DNA of 64,000 nt from Adiantum capillus-veneris. Lineage: Eukaryota; Streptophyta; Polypodiopsida; Polypodiales; Pteridaceae. The DNA lies in the NCBI GenBank assembly GCA_014529385.2, contig CM043963.1, positions 72,695,412-72,759,411 on the forward strand, in the 5' to 3' direction. The notes under the pieces are model-generated. The model searched no databases, was not told the origin of the DNA, and was given only the letters and a program-made list of their open reading frames with translations. This document shows, piece after piece, positions 1-10,894 of this stretch. The position numbers were made by a program, and so were the translations under genes. Positions within the stretch are counted from its first letter, which is position 1. Each line of letters opens with the position of its first letter.

Positions 1-3000
1 GGCTTATCTATGATGATATGAAAAGTGAAGCCGATACGCCATTGTATAATGGAGCACGTATGTCTAGATTGAAAGCACTCCTGGTTCTTCTCAACATGCA
101 GGCAAAGTTTGGATGGAGTGACACTAGCGTCACAGCGCTTTTCAGGTGATCTATTACAATTAGTTTACTTTAATAAAACTCTAAATGTATAATGATCTGA
201 TAGATTTTTACACGACTGTATCGTATTTTTATGTTGTGTAGATTGCTTAAAGAGCACATACTACCAGCTGACAATGTGATGCCAGATTCCCGAGATGAAG
301 CAAGAAAGATTTTGCGAAACTTGGGGATGGATTACAATTCTATCCACGCTTGTCCTAATGACTGCATTCTTTTCAGAGGGGAATACATAGACATGGAGAA
401 GTGTCCGAAATGTGATTCCGAAAGATATCGAGTAGATCTCCACGGGACAAAAATTCCACAAAAGGTTTTGCGACATTTTCCTCTGCTTCCTCGCATCAAG
501 CATTTCTTCGAATGTAAGTCCATGGCCGCCCTAGCATCATGGCATGAGGAGAATAAATCTTCGGATGGTGTGCTACGAATTCCTGCAGATTGCGCAGCCT
601 GGAAACATATAGATGGAACATGGTCGGATTTTGCCAGGGAAGCTCGAAATTTGCGCTTAGGCCTGGCTATGGATGGCGTAAATCCATTTGGTCAAAGATC
701 AACATCTTACAGTGTATGGCCCGTTGTCATCGTCAACTACAACATTCCCCCGTGGTTGACTACGAAGAAGGGGCACCTATTGCTAAGCTTGATTGTGCCA
801 GGGCGATATAAAGTGGGGAATATGGATGTGTATCTTCGTCCACTATTGGAAGAGCTACAACAATTGTGGATTGGCATAGAGGTGGTGGATATGAGCCAAC
901 ACACAGGACGACGGAATGCTTTGATCAGAGGCATTCTAATGTGGACCATGCATGACTATCCCGGGCTAACAGAATGCTCAGGTGATCTATTGACACTCCT
1001 CACTCAGACACTGTAAATCTTGTTTTTTCCCATAGTTGATCTATTATCATGTGTATACATGCAGGGCTTCAAACAAGCGGATACAGAGCATGTGTCACAT
1101 GTGGACCTAGATTGAATGCACGTAGGGCGCCCTCACTGAAGAAGCAAATCTACGAAGGTCATCAAGCGTATCTTCCAGAGAATCATGTATTACGTGACGG
1201 CTTTTTGGGAAGAGAGCCACCAAGGATGTCTGCACAAGCATGGTTAGAGCAGAAGGAGATGTGCGATGACGGATTGCCTCCAGGGATGAAGAGACTATCT
1301 CTATGGTATGAGTTACCATACTGGCCCCGACTCATGATCAATCACTTGCTCGATCCAATGCACATATTCAAGAATGTGGGTAATCTACTATGGGACCATC
1401 TGACCGGCAAGAAAGATACTTTGGGAGCCAGAGTTGACCTTAGAAATGTGGATCATATGGAGCAATATTGGCCGCAAATAGCGTCTGATGGATCGATAAA
1501 ACTCCCTTAAGCACCATGGATTTTCACAGGAGCCCAAGAACGCAAATTAAAAGAGACCATTCGATCTTTGCGGACCCCCACTGGCGTAATGCACTCGCTC
1601 CGAACGTGTTTTACTAAAGAAGGAAAGCTTACCGGTTTGAAGTCACACGATTGGCATAAAATGTGTCAGGTACGTTCATAGTGGACTTTAATATCATTGC
1701 ATAAAATGTGGACTTTAATATCATTGCTGCACATACTTTATAGTTTATTTTACCGGTTGCCATTGAGGGATGTTTGTCTCTCGACATCCGTAACACAATC
1801 TACAAACTTGCAAAGCTGGTGCAATGGATCTCACAAAAGGAGATCAACGTAGACTCCATACCATTCGCCAAACTAAATGCTGCGGAGCTTGTGTGCATAT
1901 TTGAGAAACATTTTCCTACTACCATGCTAACCATTCAGGTGCATCTTCTTGTTCACATAGTTGATGAGGTGGAAATAGCTGGCACAGTTCATTCCAGATG
2001 GATGTTCTTCTTAGAACGTTTCATGAAAACGCTTAAGGGATATGTGCGTCAAAAGGCACGTCCGGAGGGTAGCATGGCAGAAGGTTGGTTGGTATCAGAG
2101 TCCCTAGTGTACATTGGAGAGTGGCTAGACGGATTTGATAAAGCTCGGGACACGCTATGGCGAACCATAGATGATGAGCGCATATCTAGGATTGTCATGT
2201 GCAATCTCGGTGTTGAGAAGAAGATGACGGAAGATCTAGAGGCTAAAATCAACCGATTTTGCATGCTTCACAATCCAGTGATGCAAAAGTGGATTTCACA
2301 ATATGAGGATGCAAAGCAAGAGTGACAAAGGGCACGAATCGAGTGGAGACGGGGAAGACGACCACCGATGCACTATCCGACGGTTCTGGAGAGCCTACCA
2401 ACCTTCATGAGCTTAAGATGGTTGCACAACCAATTGAAAAGCGCACAACAATGCGGTGACGAAGTGAGTGAGGAAGAGTGGGAGTACTCTCGGGGTTGCG
2501 CGACCAAGGTAAGTTTGCAATGTACGACTAGCTAGTGACTTTATTTCTAAACGTTTGAACGGCCACTCATAATCTTTGTTCGTTGTAGTATAAGTCATAC
2601 GCAGCAGCATGGTGTAAAGGTCGACATTTTAGGGTGGAACGAATCGAAAAAAAGCGTTTTACTCAAGATTGTGGAATCATGGCAAAATTTGAACAGTCTA
2701 GTCGACGACGTTCCTCTGATGCAGATCCTGTGGTGGCGGAACTCACTTACTTCGGCACGCTGCAAGAGATTTTGAGGGTCGATTACAGAGGATTTTTTGT
2801 CGACTTGTTCGACGTGCAATGGTTCAAGATAATCATCGAGGGTTGCAACGCTACTGTGCGTAGAGGAAAGTCTGGTTTTCTTGAGGTGGATTCTATTAAG
2901 AAATGGACTGACCTAAGAGACACTTTTGTACTACCCGAGCATTGTGAACAAGTAAGTATGTAAATAGTTAACATCCCCCTTTTACAAGTTATGTGCTTGA

Positions 3001-3341
3001 AAGCTCTCATGTAAGTTATGTGGCTCTGGCAGGTAATATTTCATCCTACAAAGTCTACATCAAACTGGTGGTACGTCATAGAGGTAGCCCCTCGTAGTGC
3101 AAGGACGTATGAAGGCTACCATGTGCCAATCACAACGGCATCAATGGAGGAGATCAGAGAAGATGCTCAATCAGAAGCCGCTGCGGTGGTGCCAGACGAG
3201 CATCAAGATGCTACTACTCTATATGGGGTGCATGCAGAGGAGCTACAAAATGAAATAGAGGATATGTGTTTAAACGGAGAGCTCTATATAGATATAGGAA
3301 GTTATGCTGAGTTATGCGAGGATGAGAGAGAGATCTCTTAA
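1..3341 (+). pseudogene. Tnp2-like CACTA transposase gene (Transposase_21, DUF4218 and DUF4216 regions), two in-frame stops
   Basis: Family role: the catalytic transposase that cuts CACTA ends. Exons inferred from GT/AG sites and frame continuity are 1-145 (5' incomplete), 242-981, 1065-1669, 1744-about 2511, 2589-2951 and 3033-3341. Exon 2 carries the transposase core; GLAMDGVNPFG (around 660-690) and WTMHDYPG (around 940-960) look like the two catalytic Asp regions. Exon 4 carries DUF4218 (HLLVHIVDEVEI, ERFMKTLKGYVRQKARPEGS). Exons 5-6 carry DUF4216 (FFVDLFDVQWF, NWWYVIEVAPR). Splicing keeps one frame, but TAA at 1508-1510 and TGA at 2323-2325 interrupt otherwise conserved coding sequence. 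Either these inactivate the protein, or my exon model is wrong there. Little other decay is visible, so inactivation is probably recent. Confidence 0.88.
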
Positions 3342-3601
3342 AGCCACAAATATTGTATTTGAACAATTTTGCTCCGTGTTGTAAAAGCTCTGGCTCTCTA
3401 AGTACCTTCCATGGTGTATAACACTCTTTTCTACTCGCGCTCACATCTTTTGATTGAAAATTCTGAGTTTTCGACTTGCCTCTTCTATCACTCAATTCAT
3501 TGCGTCATTGTATTTATATGTGTCATTACGTCATTGTATTTAATGGTCTTTACGTCATTGTCTACTCTATTCATTCAATATTAAGTGTGTTTAATGCAGG
3601 T

Positions 3602-4911
3602 ATGGATGATGAGGAGTTTCTTTCTTCTTTGTCACCGCAACAGAGACAGTGGTACGTGGAGCGTCATCGCTCTGGCGCATCATCGCGCGTTCCTACTCCA
3701 TCCCCATCTCCCTCTCTTTCGGAGCATTCGGCGCGCTCCGAAGCTTCGGCGTCGACGAGACGAGCTTCACACTCGTCTAGACACCGGCGCTCTAGTGGTG
3801 GCGGTGGCGATTGTTGTGGGGATTCCGCCATCGATGCCTCCACACCGCCTCGTGTTCGACGAGGCTCTTTACCCTCCCCTTCTTTGCCTGCCCCCACACC
3901 AGCCACAGCATCGCCATCTACGCCAGGTTTTACACGGCTGACTGTTCCTAGCAGCTACACACCTCTACCTACTCCGCCAGGAGCCACCCCACTCGACACT
4001 CCTCGCTTTGGGGCCCAGACGTCGGTGGAGACACCTGACGTCCGTACCCCCATCGACACGCCGCTAGAGACCCCTGTCGGGACACCCAGGTTCACGCGTC
4101 ACCGGCCAGAGGGCTTGCCTTACTCCGTCGACTTCAGCGGCGGCATCATCATGGATGATGACGGCAAGAAGGTGATCTCGCGCATGCGTGGTCTTTGCTC
4201 TCAGCTGTTTAGACACTACATACTAAACAAATGGAGTGAAGTACCAAGTGATTTAAAAAACAGAGTCATCAGCATACTTCATGATGAGTTTCCCGTTCCA
4301 ACACGGGATCATCGCTTCAATGAAGACCTGATGAAGATTCGAATGCGCGAATACTGCAAACACAAGCGTTTCGAAGTGCAAAAAGCAATCAAGCATGGGT
4401 GGAACAGGCCAGATTGGCTGGCCAAAGAAGATTGGAAGAATGCGAAGAAAGCAGCGCGCGAGAATCCTGACAAGTGGAAGCAACAAAAGGATGCAGCCAG
4501 AGCGCGAGTAGAGGCAGGGAGCTCGCACCACTTGGGGAGCGGTGGATGGGCATCATTTGAGGCCGATTTTGTAAGTGTTTTCGCATTGCTCTTTATGTTC
4601 GATAGTTTAGGGTTTATGAGTTTTTTAATTCTAACATAATGAATTCTTTGTATGTTTTGACAGTGGTCGATGACAGGACGTGATCCCACACCGTACGAGC
4701 ACGAGTACGCAGGCCGGAAGGGCTTAAACGCCCTGATGGACATTCTCAGTTCTCGCGGCGGCATGGTTAGTATTAGGGTTTACTCTTTTCTATTTTTTGT
4801 ATTGTTTTATAAATGTCGTTATATGTTTATACTTACTGAAAGCTGTCTTATTGTCTTTTGTTGCAGAATCCGACAGATACGCCGCTTGGACGTGATGAGA
4901 CGTCTGACTAG
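3602..4911 (+). CDS. second CACTA gene, TnpA-like / plant Transposase_24-type protein, apparently intact
   Basis: Three exons, 3602-4570, 4664-4765 and 4867-4911, joined in phase 0 across GT/AG introns, give 371 codons with no internal stop. The start at 3602 (MDDEEFLSSL) lies just after a good acceptor (TGCAG at 3600), which suggests a 5' UTR intron. Residues about 20-200 are low-complexity Ser/Pro/Thr/Arg. Residues about 200-320 form the conserved domain (RMRGLCSQLFRHYILNKW, HGWNRPDWLAKEDWKNAKKA), and the small exons add GRDPTPYEHEYAGRKGLNAL. This pattern is typical of the second protein of plant CACTA elements, which in En/Spm-like systems binds subterminal repeats. The DNA-binding role is inferred from family and context; no binding was shown here. 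Confidence 0.82.
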
Positions 4912-5289
4912 ACGACGTCAGTTTAGCCGTAGCTAGATAGCATTAGTTTAGGGTTTCTCATAGCTTATGTATCATGAGACGGATTTTATACGTCTTTTTG
5001 AACCATGTATATTATTACATTTGTCACCGCAGTTCATTTTGCCAATCAATTCTTTATGCCTATGATGTTGTACAATTGTCATTATTACATTTGCGAATCA
5101 ATTCATTTTTCCTATGATGTGTACAATTGTCAATTTTACGCTTGTCAATTTTGCAAACAATGCGTCTTGTGGGTGACTATTTTGGGTCTATTATCTACCC
5201 TTGCACTTTTTTAAAAAAGTGAATCAAGTACAATATGGTTGATGGGTGGCAGGGCATTCAATGCCCTGTCACCAAAAAAATTTTCTCTC

Positions 5290-5538
5290 GGGCGTCGCTA
5301 TAACCGTCGCTATTTATGGCTCTGTAGCGTCTCTATGAGTGTCGTTATAGACTTCTGTGTAAGCGTCGCTATAACCGTTGCTATGAGCGTCGCTATGAGC
5401 GTCTCTATATAGCGACGCTTATAGCGATGCATATAGCGACGCCTATAGCGTCGCATATAGCGACGCTCTCGTAGCGACGCTATTAGCGACAGTTTTAGCG
5501 ACGCCGGGGGTTATAAAAACCCAGTGTATTTCCGTCGC
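5290..5538. repeat. CACTA subterminal repeat array (GCGTCGCTAT / ATAGCGACGC)
   Basis: About a dozen copies and near-copies of a decamer around CGTCGCTAT are packed next to the right terminus. Copies from about 5290 to 5405 are mainly in the CGTCGCTAT orientation, and copies from about 5410 to 5510 are mainly in the complementary ATAGCGACG orientation, so the array could fold back on itself. Subterminal repeats of this kind are the binding sites of TnpA-type proteins in En/Spm-like elements; here that role is inferred. Confidence 0.85.
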
Positions 5539-5563
5539 TAACAGTGTCACAAGAGCACACAAC

Positions 5564-5574
5564 CTCTTGTAGTG
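5564..5574 (-). repeat. right terminal inverted repeat of the CACTA element
   Basis: CTCTTGTAGTG, the reverse complement of CACTACAAGAG. It abuts the subterminal repeats and marks the switch from transposon to gypsy-derived sequence. Confidence 0.9.
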
Positions 5575-6195
5575 GTGGAGAAGAGGGTGAGCTCTTTCTC
5601 GCTTTTTCTTGTCTTGATCTTTGTCGTCTTCACCATAACTTTCATAAGAGGAAGAGGATGAAGAAGAGGGTATCCTCTTTCTCGCCTTTTTCTTCTCTTG
5701 CTTTTTATCATCCCTCTTTGAATTATGGTGTGGAGAAGGGTGCGATGGTCTTCTCCGCTTTGGTGGTGATGGAGAGCGTTTAGCCCGCTGTCTTCATGGA
5801 GCCATCTCCGTTGAGGTGGCGGGAGACTCACTTCTTTCTCGTTCCTTCGGTGGAGGCTCTTGAGTTCTCCTTTGGGAAGGAGATGTATCATCAAGAAGTA
5901 AATTCTTGAGCCCTTCATATGGATTCTCTTCTTCTTCCCGAATCGGAGAGAGACCTCTTTTGGAAGTCTCACAAGAAGGCTTCCTAGGTGTTCTCTCGTC
6001 ATGGTGATGAGCTTGGAGAATCCCATCAGCACGGAGCTGCCGTTGCACTTCACTTTGGAGAGATGGATTGCCCATGGCTTGTTGAAGCCTAGAAACAAGA
6101 TAGTTAACAAGCATCGCAGCATCATTAGAAGCTTGCTCATTAGCAAAATCAAAGTTATCAACATTAATTTCACTCTCTTTACTATTTTCAGCCAT
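5575..6195 (-). pseudogene. gypsy gag N-terminal part (copy A), truncated by the CACTA element
   Basis: Reads on the minus strand from ATG at 6195 (MAENSKESEINVDNFDF), 133 codons to 5794, then continues as Arg/Lys/Ser/Pro-rich sequence to the CACTA end. The acidic-then-basic N-terminal layout and the downstream KRR/ERER stretches match the charged region in front of the gag domain in copy B (7190-7480). No zinc knuckle is present, because the rest of gag was cut off at 5574. Confidence 0.6.
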
Positions 6196-6608
6196 TCTAA
6201 CAACTTTTAGGTGTAAAATTTTTAGGTGTACTTTGGCACTTCAAGCCCTAGTTGCTACTCCTCTTTACCTCTTTAGAAAAAGCACAAACTACTGTACCCG
6301 TGGCTCGAATACCATTAAATGCAAGGAATAGAAGAGAGGGTCTTTCAACACTAAAACAACACCGGCTCTTGTCAAGCTTCTAATAGCTCAATAGTGGTTA
6401 AGCCGTAGGCAAGCCCCGTAGGACTCCACTATTAAGACCATAGCTCTCGACGGTGATGCCCCGTTAACTGCACGAAGGTAGGCGCACTGCAAGGCTGAAA
6501 AATCCCTATTCTACTTACTCACAGGCAATTAATAATACCAACCATATATAGCTAGCTTGAGGACCTCCCTTCTTGAGCAGAAAAGGGAAACCTTGTGCTC
6601 TGATACCA
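6196..6608 (-). other. gypsy 5' leader with initiator-Met tRNA primer-binding site
   Basis: The minus strand at 6608-6597 reads TGGTATCAGAGC, an exact match to the standard primer-binding site complementary to the 3' end of plant initiator tRNA-Met. About 400 bp of non-coding leader follow up to the gag ATG at 6195. A second, imperfect site (TGGTATTCGAGC) lies at 6314-6303. No LTR directly precedes either site; copy B gag coding sequence does. Confidence 0.6.
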
Positions 6609-6611
6609 ATG

Positions 6612-7440
6612 TAAACTCCCTTCTCTTTAGCTTTGTTGGAGTTGCCCTTAGGAGAATTTTGGACATTGTCCTTCCCCTTAGGCTCGTTGGAACCCTTGTT
6701 TTCCGTGGCTTATTATTTCTTTTAGCCTCCGTTCGGAAATTGATTCGAGAGGCCACAATAGTATGGTGTATTACGGCCGATATGGTACGTGGCCTTTGGG
6801 AGTTGACATACTCCACCATTTCTTCCGTTAAGCCCTCACAAAATTGTTGCTTTTGCTCTCCAAAATCCAACTTTTTGAAGACAATGGCTTTAAGTTGTAG
6901 GTCCCAAAACTTGTCTACATATTTGTGGATGGATTCATAGGGAGAGAGCTTTAAGCTTCGCCATTCGGTGAGTACTTTGTCTTTGGCATTGGTGGCCAAA
7001 AAGTGCTTCATAATGGAAGCTCTTAAAGCTTTCCATGTTCGTGGAGCTTCACCGTTGGCTCGTAGGCTAGACCACCATTGCCTGGCGGACTTTTGAAAGT
7101 GCATAGCTACATGGCGTAGCTAAGAGGACACCGTGAAGCCCTCATCTCCAAACGCCGCATCAAACTGTTGGATAAAGGCCAAGACTTTGTCTATAGCACC
7201 AAAGGTGCCATCATAGGTAAGGAAAGAGATGCTCTTCCCTCCCTCTTTGAACTTCTTGAGCTTGGACGACCTCTTCCACGCGGCATAGGATTTCCTATGG
7301 CCTGTTCTTTTTGATGGTTCAAAGGTTGCACCATCACTTTCTTCAGAAGGTGAAGAATTTGAGGAAGGTGGAGAAGAGGGTGACCTCTTTCTCGCCTTTT
7401 TCTTGTCTTGATCTTTATCATCTTACCATCACTTTCATAA
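6612..7440 (-). pseudogene. gypsy gag (Retrotrans_gag domain), copy B
   Basis: Minus-strand reading from about 7440 gives a basic stretch, then TYDGTFGAIDKVLAFIQQF and the core ARQWWSSLRANGEAPRTWKA, with LSPYESIHKYVDKFWDLQLK and FCEGLTEEMVEYV further on. This is a typical Ty3/gypsy capsid domain. A TAG (complement of 7120-7122) splits the two halves within conserved sequence, and no zinc knuckle follows before the leader of copy A begins at about 6610. Gag would form the virus-like particle; this copy is broken. Confidence 0.8.
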
Positions 7441-7476
7441 GAGGAAGAGGATGAAGAAGATGGAGAAGAGGGTGTC

Positions 7477-7680
7477 CTTGAAAATTTGTGAAATGAAGAG
7501 GGTTGCCATTTGATGGGCTTTGATAGTCTTTTTGACAGGTATAAAATGAGCTTGTTTACTAAACCTGTCTACTATCGTCCATATTCCCGTATTCCCATGG
7601 ATAGACTTAGGCAATCCAAAGATAAAATCCATGGATGTGCTCTCCCATGGTGAATTAGGGATTGGCAAGGGTTGAAGAAA
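7477..7680 (-). pseudogene. gypsy integrase core fragment, N-terminal half, minus strand
   Basis: Minus-strand translation shows [20 protein letters not shown] followed by [16 protein letters not shown], the first catalytic-Asp region of a chromovirus integrase core. It stops matching near 7477, where charged gag sequence begins. The complementary half of an integrase starts at 7678 on the other strand, so the gene is split by an inversion, and the central part with the second catalytic Asp is missing. Confidence 0.8.
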
Positions 7681-8366
7681 TCCAAGTTGCTTCCGGGGAA
7701 GTACTTACCCTTAGTGGAGTATGCTTACAATAACATTGTACATACTTCCACGGGAAAAGCACCTTTCGAGATAATTGAGGGAAGATCAAAAAGTCCCTTG
7801 CTACTTAAGGTACATGGGAAGATCTTCGTTGCAGATGAGTATAACCGGGACCTACAAGAATCTTTTCAAAAGATTAAGGATGCTATCTCTATCTCACAGC
7901 AAAGGCAAAAGGCTGCTGCTAACAAGCACAGAAGAGCCCAAACCTTTAAAGAAAATGATTGGGTCTCATTAAAGTTTCCCAAGGCTCGATTAAGACACAC
8001 GCCGGGCAAGAATTCTACGGGACACCAAAAGTATTATGCTAAACTACCAAAAAGGTACTATGGTCCCTTCCAGATTCTTAGGCCAATCAATGAGATGGCC
8101 TATCAACTCAAGTTGCCCAATCATTGGCTCATACACAATGCTTTCCATGTGAGCCTATTCCACTAGAGATCGAGGACCAAGAGGAGGTGCTACAGCCCGA
8201 GTCCATTCTCCGACATGAAGACAAGGTAATAAGAGGCCGTAAGACTATCCGATGATATCTTATTAAGTTTAAGAATTATCCTTTTGAAGATGCTAGATGG
8301 ATGCAAGGCATACAATTAAAGGATAACCTAAACCTTGTCAATGCTTACAATGCTTCCCAAGAGTAA
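7678..8366 (+). pseudogene. gypsy integrase C-terminal half plus chromodomain, plus strand
   Basis: Translation gives [20 protein letters not shown] and APFEIIEGR, the end of the integrase core, then the GPF/Y-like module (KRYYGPFQILRPINEMAYQL) and HNAFHVSLFH, where TAG at 8164-8166 ends the frame. In a shifted frame the sequence continues as PESILRHEDKVIRGRKTIR, a stop, then YLIKFKNYPFEDARWM, which matches a retroelement chromodomain. Its presence assigns the element to the chromoviruses, where it guides integration to particular chromatin. The stops and the frameshift make it a pseudogene. Confidence 0.82.
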
Positions 8367-8725
8367 GAAAATGTAGAAAATGTTAAAAATGAACAAAGTT
8401 TTTGTCTTATAAGACTCTCTTTTTCTTTATTGTGCACACAAATGAAGTAGTATGCATGCTTAGATTAAGTTTGCGGAGACGACGTCTCCCAAACACCAAG
8501 TAGAGCTTGTCACTCTACTATGGAAGATTGACAGGACTAATGTGCAGGCATGCTTGCGGCAGCCTCAGGCTCTCAAGCACCAAATGGACTAGTCATCCAT
8601 TGTGGAATGATGTCGTAGGGTAACATAGGGATCCTCTACCCGCTAAGAAAAGGACTCATGAATATGCTTTATCTTCTCTACACCATAGTCGAGGACGACT
8701 ATGATTTCAAGAGAGAAGTAATTTC
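8367..8725. other. non-coding stretch between gypsy pol and LTR-like arm
   Basis: No coding sequence recognised. It is AT-rich with a CAAGCATGC-like segment, and by position it is probably the 3' untranslated region of the gypsy element. A purine-rich run near 8710 (AAGAGAGAAGT) could be a remnant polypurine tract. Confidence 0.35.
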
Positions 8726-9529
8726 ATAATAATCAATATCTAATTCTCCTAAATGATTTTCTCATGTTAAACTGATCATTTAATATGGGGAAGTGCTAGG
8801 GGAGAAAAAGCTAGAATATTGGTTAAGCTAGCAGACCGGCCACAATAGGGATCCAAAGGAGGGAAAATAGGGATCCAAAGGGGGGGCCATCTCCAAAAGA
8901 GCCATGTGCAACAATGGGCTAAAAAGACCCTAAGGTTCAGCCCATTAAGACTTCCAAAATGCTAAGGTTTCAAAATTAAAAGGTTGTGTCCAAAGGTCAA
9001 CCATAGGGGAATTGGATGCTTTGTGTGTGTGTACAAAATAGTCTTTACAATCTCTACTTAGGAGGGGGTGAGCCTTGCATGTAGGGGATGAGAGAGAAAG
9101 CCACACACACAAGCGCCCTTTACACAAAGGGAATGAAGGACACATGTCTGCTCCCTAGGCCAGATGCCCACAAGGTGTACCCAATTCCTATTGGATGGCC
9201 TTGGAGGTGGACCAATGAGAACTAGGCTAGAGTAAATCTAGTTTAATTAATTTAAAAAACACTTAATAAAAGAACCAATGAGAATTAAGTCCTCTAGAAG
9301 ACTATTTGACAGTCTCCCAAGGGGTCCAATGAGCATTTAGCAGCCCAATGGCTTGCATGATTCCTATTGGCCAGGAGGCAAAGGGGTCCAATGAGAATTT
9401 AGTTGAATTATTAAATTACCTAAAGCTCTCACAAAAGGGGAAAGGGGGACACATGTCAAAAGGCTAACACTTATGCTGCTTAATTGTCATTGGCTAGCCC
9501 TAGGGGGGTAGCCCTAGGGGGGTCCAATG
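8726..9529 (+). repeat. LTR-like arm 1 of a large inverted repeat
   Basis: This roughly 804-bp stretch is the diverged reverse complement of 10121-10894. Shared landmarks, in order, include AGACCGGCCACA near 8833 and ACTAGGCTAGAGTAAATCTA near 9223, and both arms carry repeated 'CCAATGAGAA' segments. It follows the chromodomain end of the gypsy element, so it is probably that element's 3' LTR or part of it. Exact LTR ends could not be fixed. Confidence 0.65.
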
Positions 9530-10120
9530 AGATAATAGCAAGAGCAAATAGCAAGAGGGGTCGCCCAACAGAGAGAGGGGGCTGATTTTTGCGAGACATT
9601 ATCACACACACACTCACACAATATCATGTGTGAAGTAAAGAAGAATCTCTCTCCTTCTCAAGCTTTAATGGAAAGCTTACCACCTACTCCAAGCTTGTGA
9701 GAAGGGAGGCCTACACCAACAAGTCTCGGCTTTGTGATGCAAATCCAACCAAGAGCCAAGCTTCAATGCATGCTCATCTCCTCTACCATGCTAATTACTA
9801 AGCTAAGCTATGCTAATATGAGTGATTATGTGAGGAGATGTACATCTTTCTCGTAAGATACTCCTTCTTCCTCTCAATCTACTCTCATACCCTGCTAGCT
9901 CTCACCATCTTTGAAGGTGTGTGAGGTCTTGGGTCTGAGACCGGGGATAATTGATGTTGTGTTTGCTAAGTGTTTTTCTTAGTGCATGAAGCTTTTATCT
10001 TCATTGCACTAGCTAGTCTTGAAGGAACACAAAGAATTGTATTGTACAATGTCTCTCTTGATGGGAGAAACCATAATACAAAGCCTTTTGGAAGGGGGAT
10101 TTGCATGGAGCCGGTCCCCC
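9530..10120. other. spacer between the inverted LTR-like arms
   Basis: No coding sequence recognised. It contains a CACACA-rich stretch near 9603 and pyrimidine-rich sequence near 9650 and 9860. It may be the R/U5 part of the LTR whose U3 is arm 1. Confidence 0.35.
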
Positions 10121-10894
10121 CTATTGGACCTCCCCAGGCGTAGCCAATAGAATTTCAGGAGCATAAGTGATAGCCTCCTGACATGTGTCCCCCTTTCCCC
10201 TTTTGTGAGAGCTTTAGGTAATTAATAAATGCAACTAAACTCTCATTGGACCCCTTTGCCTCCTGGACAATAGGAATCAGGCAAGCCATTGGGCTACTGA
10301 ATGCTCATTGGACCCCTTGGGAGACTATCCAATAGTCTTCTCGAAAGCTTAATTCTTATTTGTTCTTTTATTAATTGTTTTTAAATTAATTAAACTAGAT
10401 TTACTCTAGCCTAATTCTCATTGGTCCACCTCCAAGCCATCCAATAGGATTTGAGTACACCTTGTGGGCATGTGGGCTAGGGAGCTGACATGTGTCCCTC
10501 ATTCCCTTTGTGTAAAGGGAGCTTGTGTGTGTCTCTGTGTGAGTTTCTCTCTCATCTCCTACAACTAGGGCTTGCCCCCTCCTATGTAGGGATGCATGAA
10601 GACTTTTGGGACACACACAAAGCATCCAATTTACCTAATGTTTGACCTTTGGACACAACCTTTGAATTTTGGAACCTTAGCATTTTGGAAGTCTTAATGA
10701 GCTGAACCTTAGGGTCTTTTAAACCCATTGTTGCGCATTGCTCTTTTGCAGATGGACCTCGTTTGGATCCCTACTGTGGCCGGTCTGCTAGCTTAACCAA
10801 TATTCTACCTTTTTCTCCCCTGGCATTTCCCCATATTAAATGATCAGTTTAACATGAAAAATCATTTAGGAGAATTAGATATTGATTATTATGA
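10121..10894 (-). repeat. LTR-like arm 2 of a large inverted repeat
   Basis: Diverged reverse complement of 8726-9529, alignable by eye along its length with small indels. Landmarks include GGCCGGTCTGCTAGCTTAACC near 10780 and TTTACTCTAGCCTAATTCTC near 10400. It sits opposite arm 1 across a roughly 590-bp spacer, as expected for two LTRs of one family in opposite orientation or for a fold-back derivative. Confidence 0.65.

Larger units (their letters stand above)
1..5574 (+). mobile_element. CACTA (En/Spm) DNA transposon, 3' portion
   Basis: A Class II element with two genes on the same strand, a Tnp2-like transposase (1-3341) and a second TnpA-like gene (3602-4911), followed by short subterminal repeats (about 5290-5538) and the right terminal inverted repeat CTCTTGTAGTG at 5564-5574. 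The reverse complement of that end reads CACTACAAGAG, the diagnostic CACTA terminus. The left end lies outside the window, so the 3-bp target duplication cannot be confirmed; GTG follows the right end at 5575-5577. The element ends inside a minus-strand gypsy gag sequence, so it probably inserted into that retrotransposon. Gene order and domain content match autonomous plant CACTA elements. Confidence 0.95.
5575..8366 (-). mobile_element. rearranged Ty3/gypsy chromovirus remnant
   Basis: Pieces of one or two Ty3/gypsy elements in scrambled order. On the minus strand, from high to low coordinates, come half an integrase core (7680-7477), a gag with its charged N-terminal region (7480-6612), then an untranslated leader and a second gag N-terminus (6608-5575). 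On the plus strand, 7678-8366 encodes the C-terminal half of an integrase and a chromodomain. No RT or RNase H is left. The charged gag stretch at 5575-5720 is repeated at about 7360-7480. Deletion, an inversion near 7677 and the CACTA insertion at 5574 together explain the layout. Confidence 0.8.

Noticed and set aside
1-3341. Host gene with introns
   Set aside because: The domains are those of CACTA transposases, and a CACTA terminus follows on the same strand.
3664-3906. Minus-strand frame opposite the Ser/Pro-rich part of the second CACTA gene
   Set aside because: Shadow of a GC-rich coding exon; the plus-strand gene has splice sites, domains and continuity.
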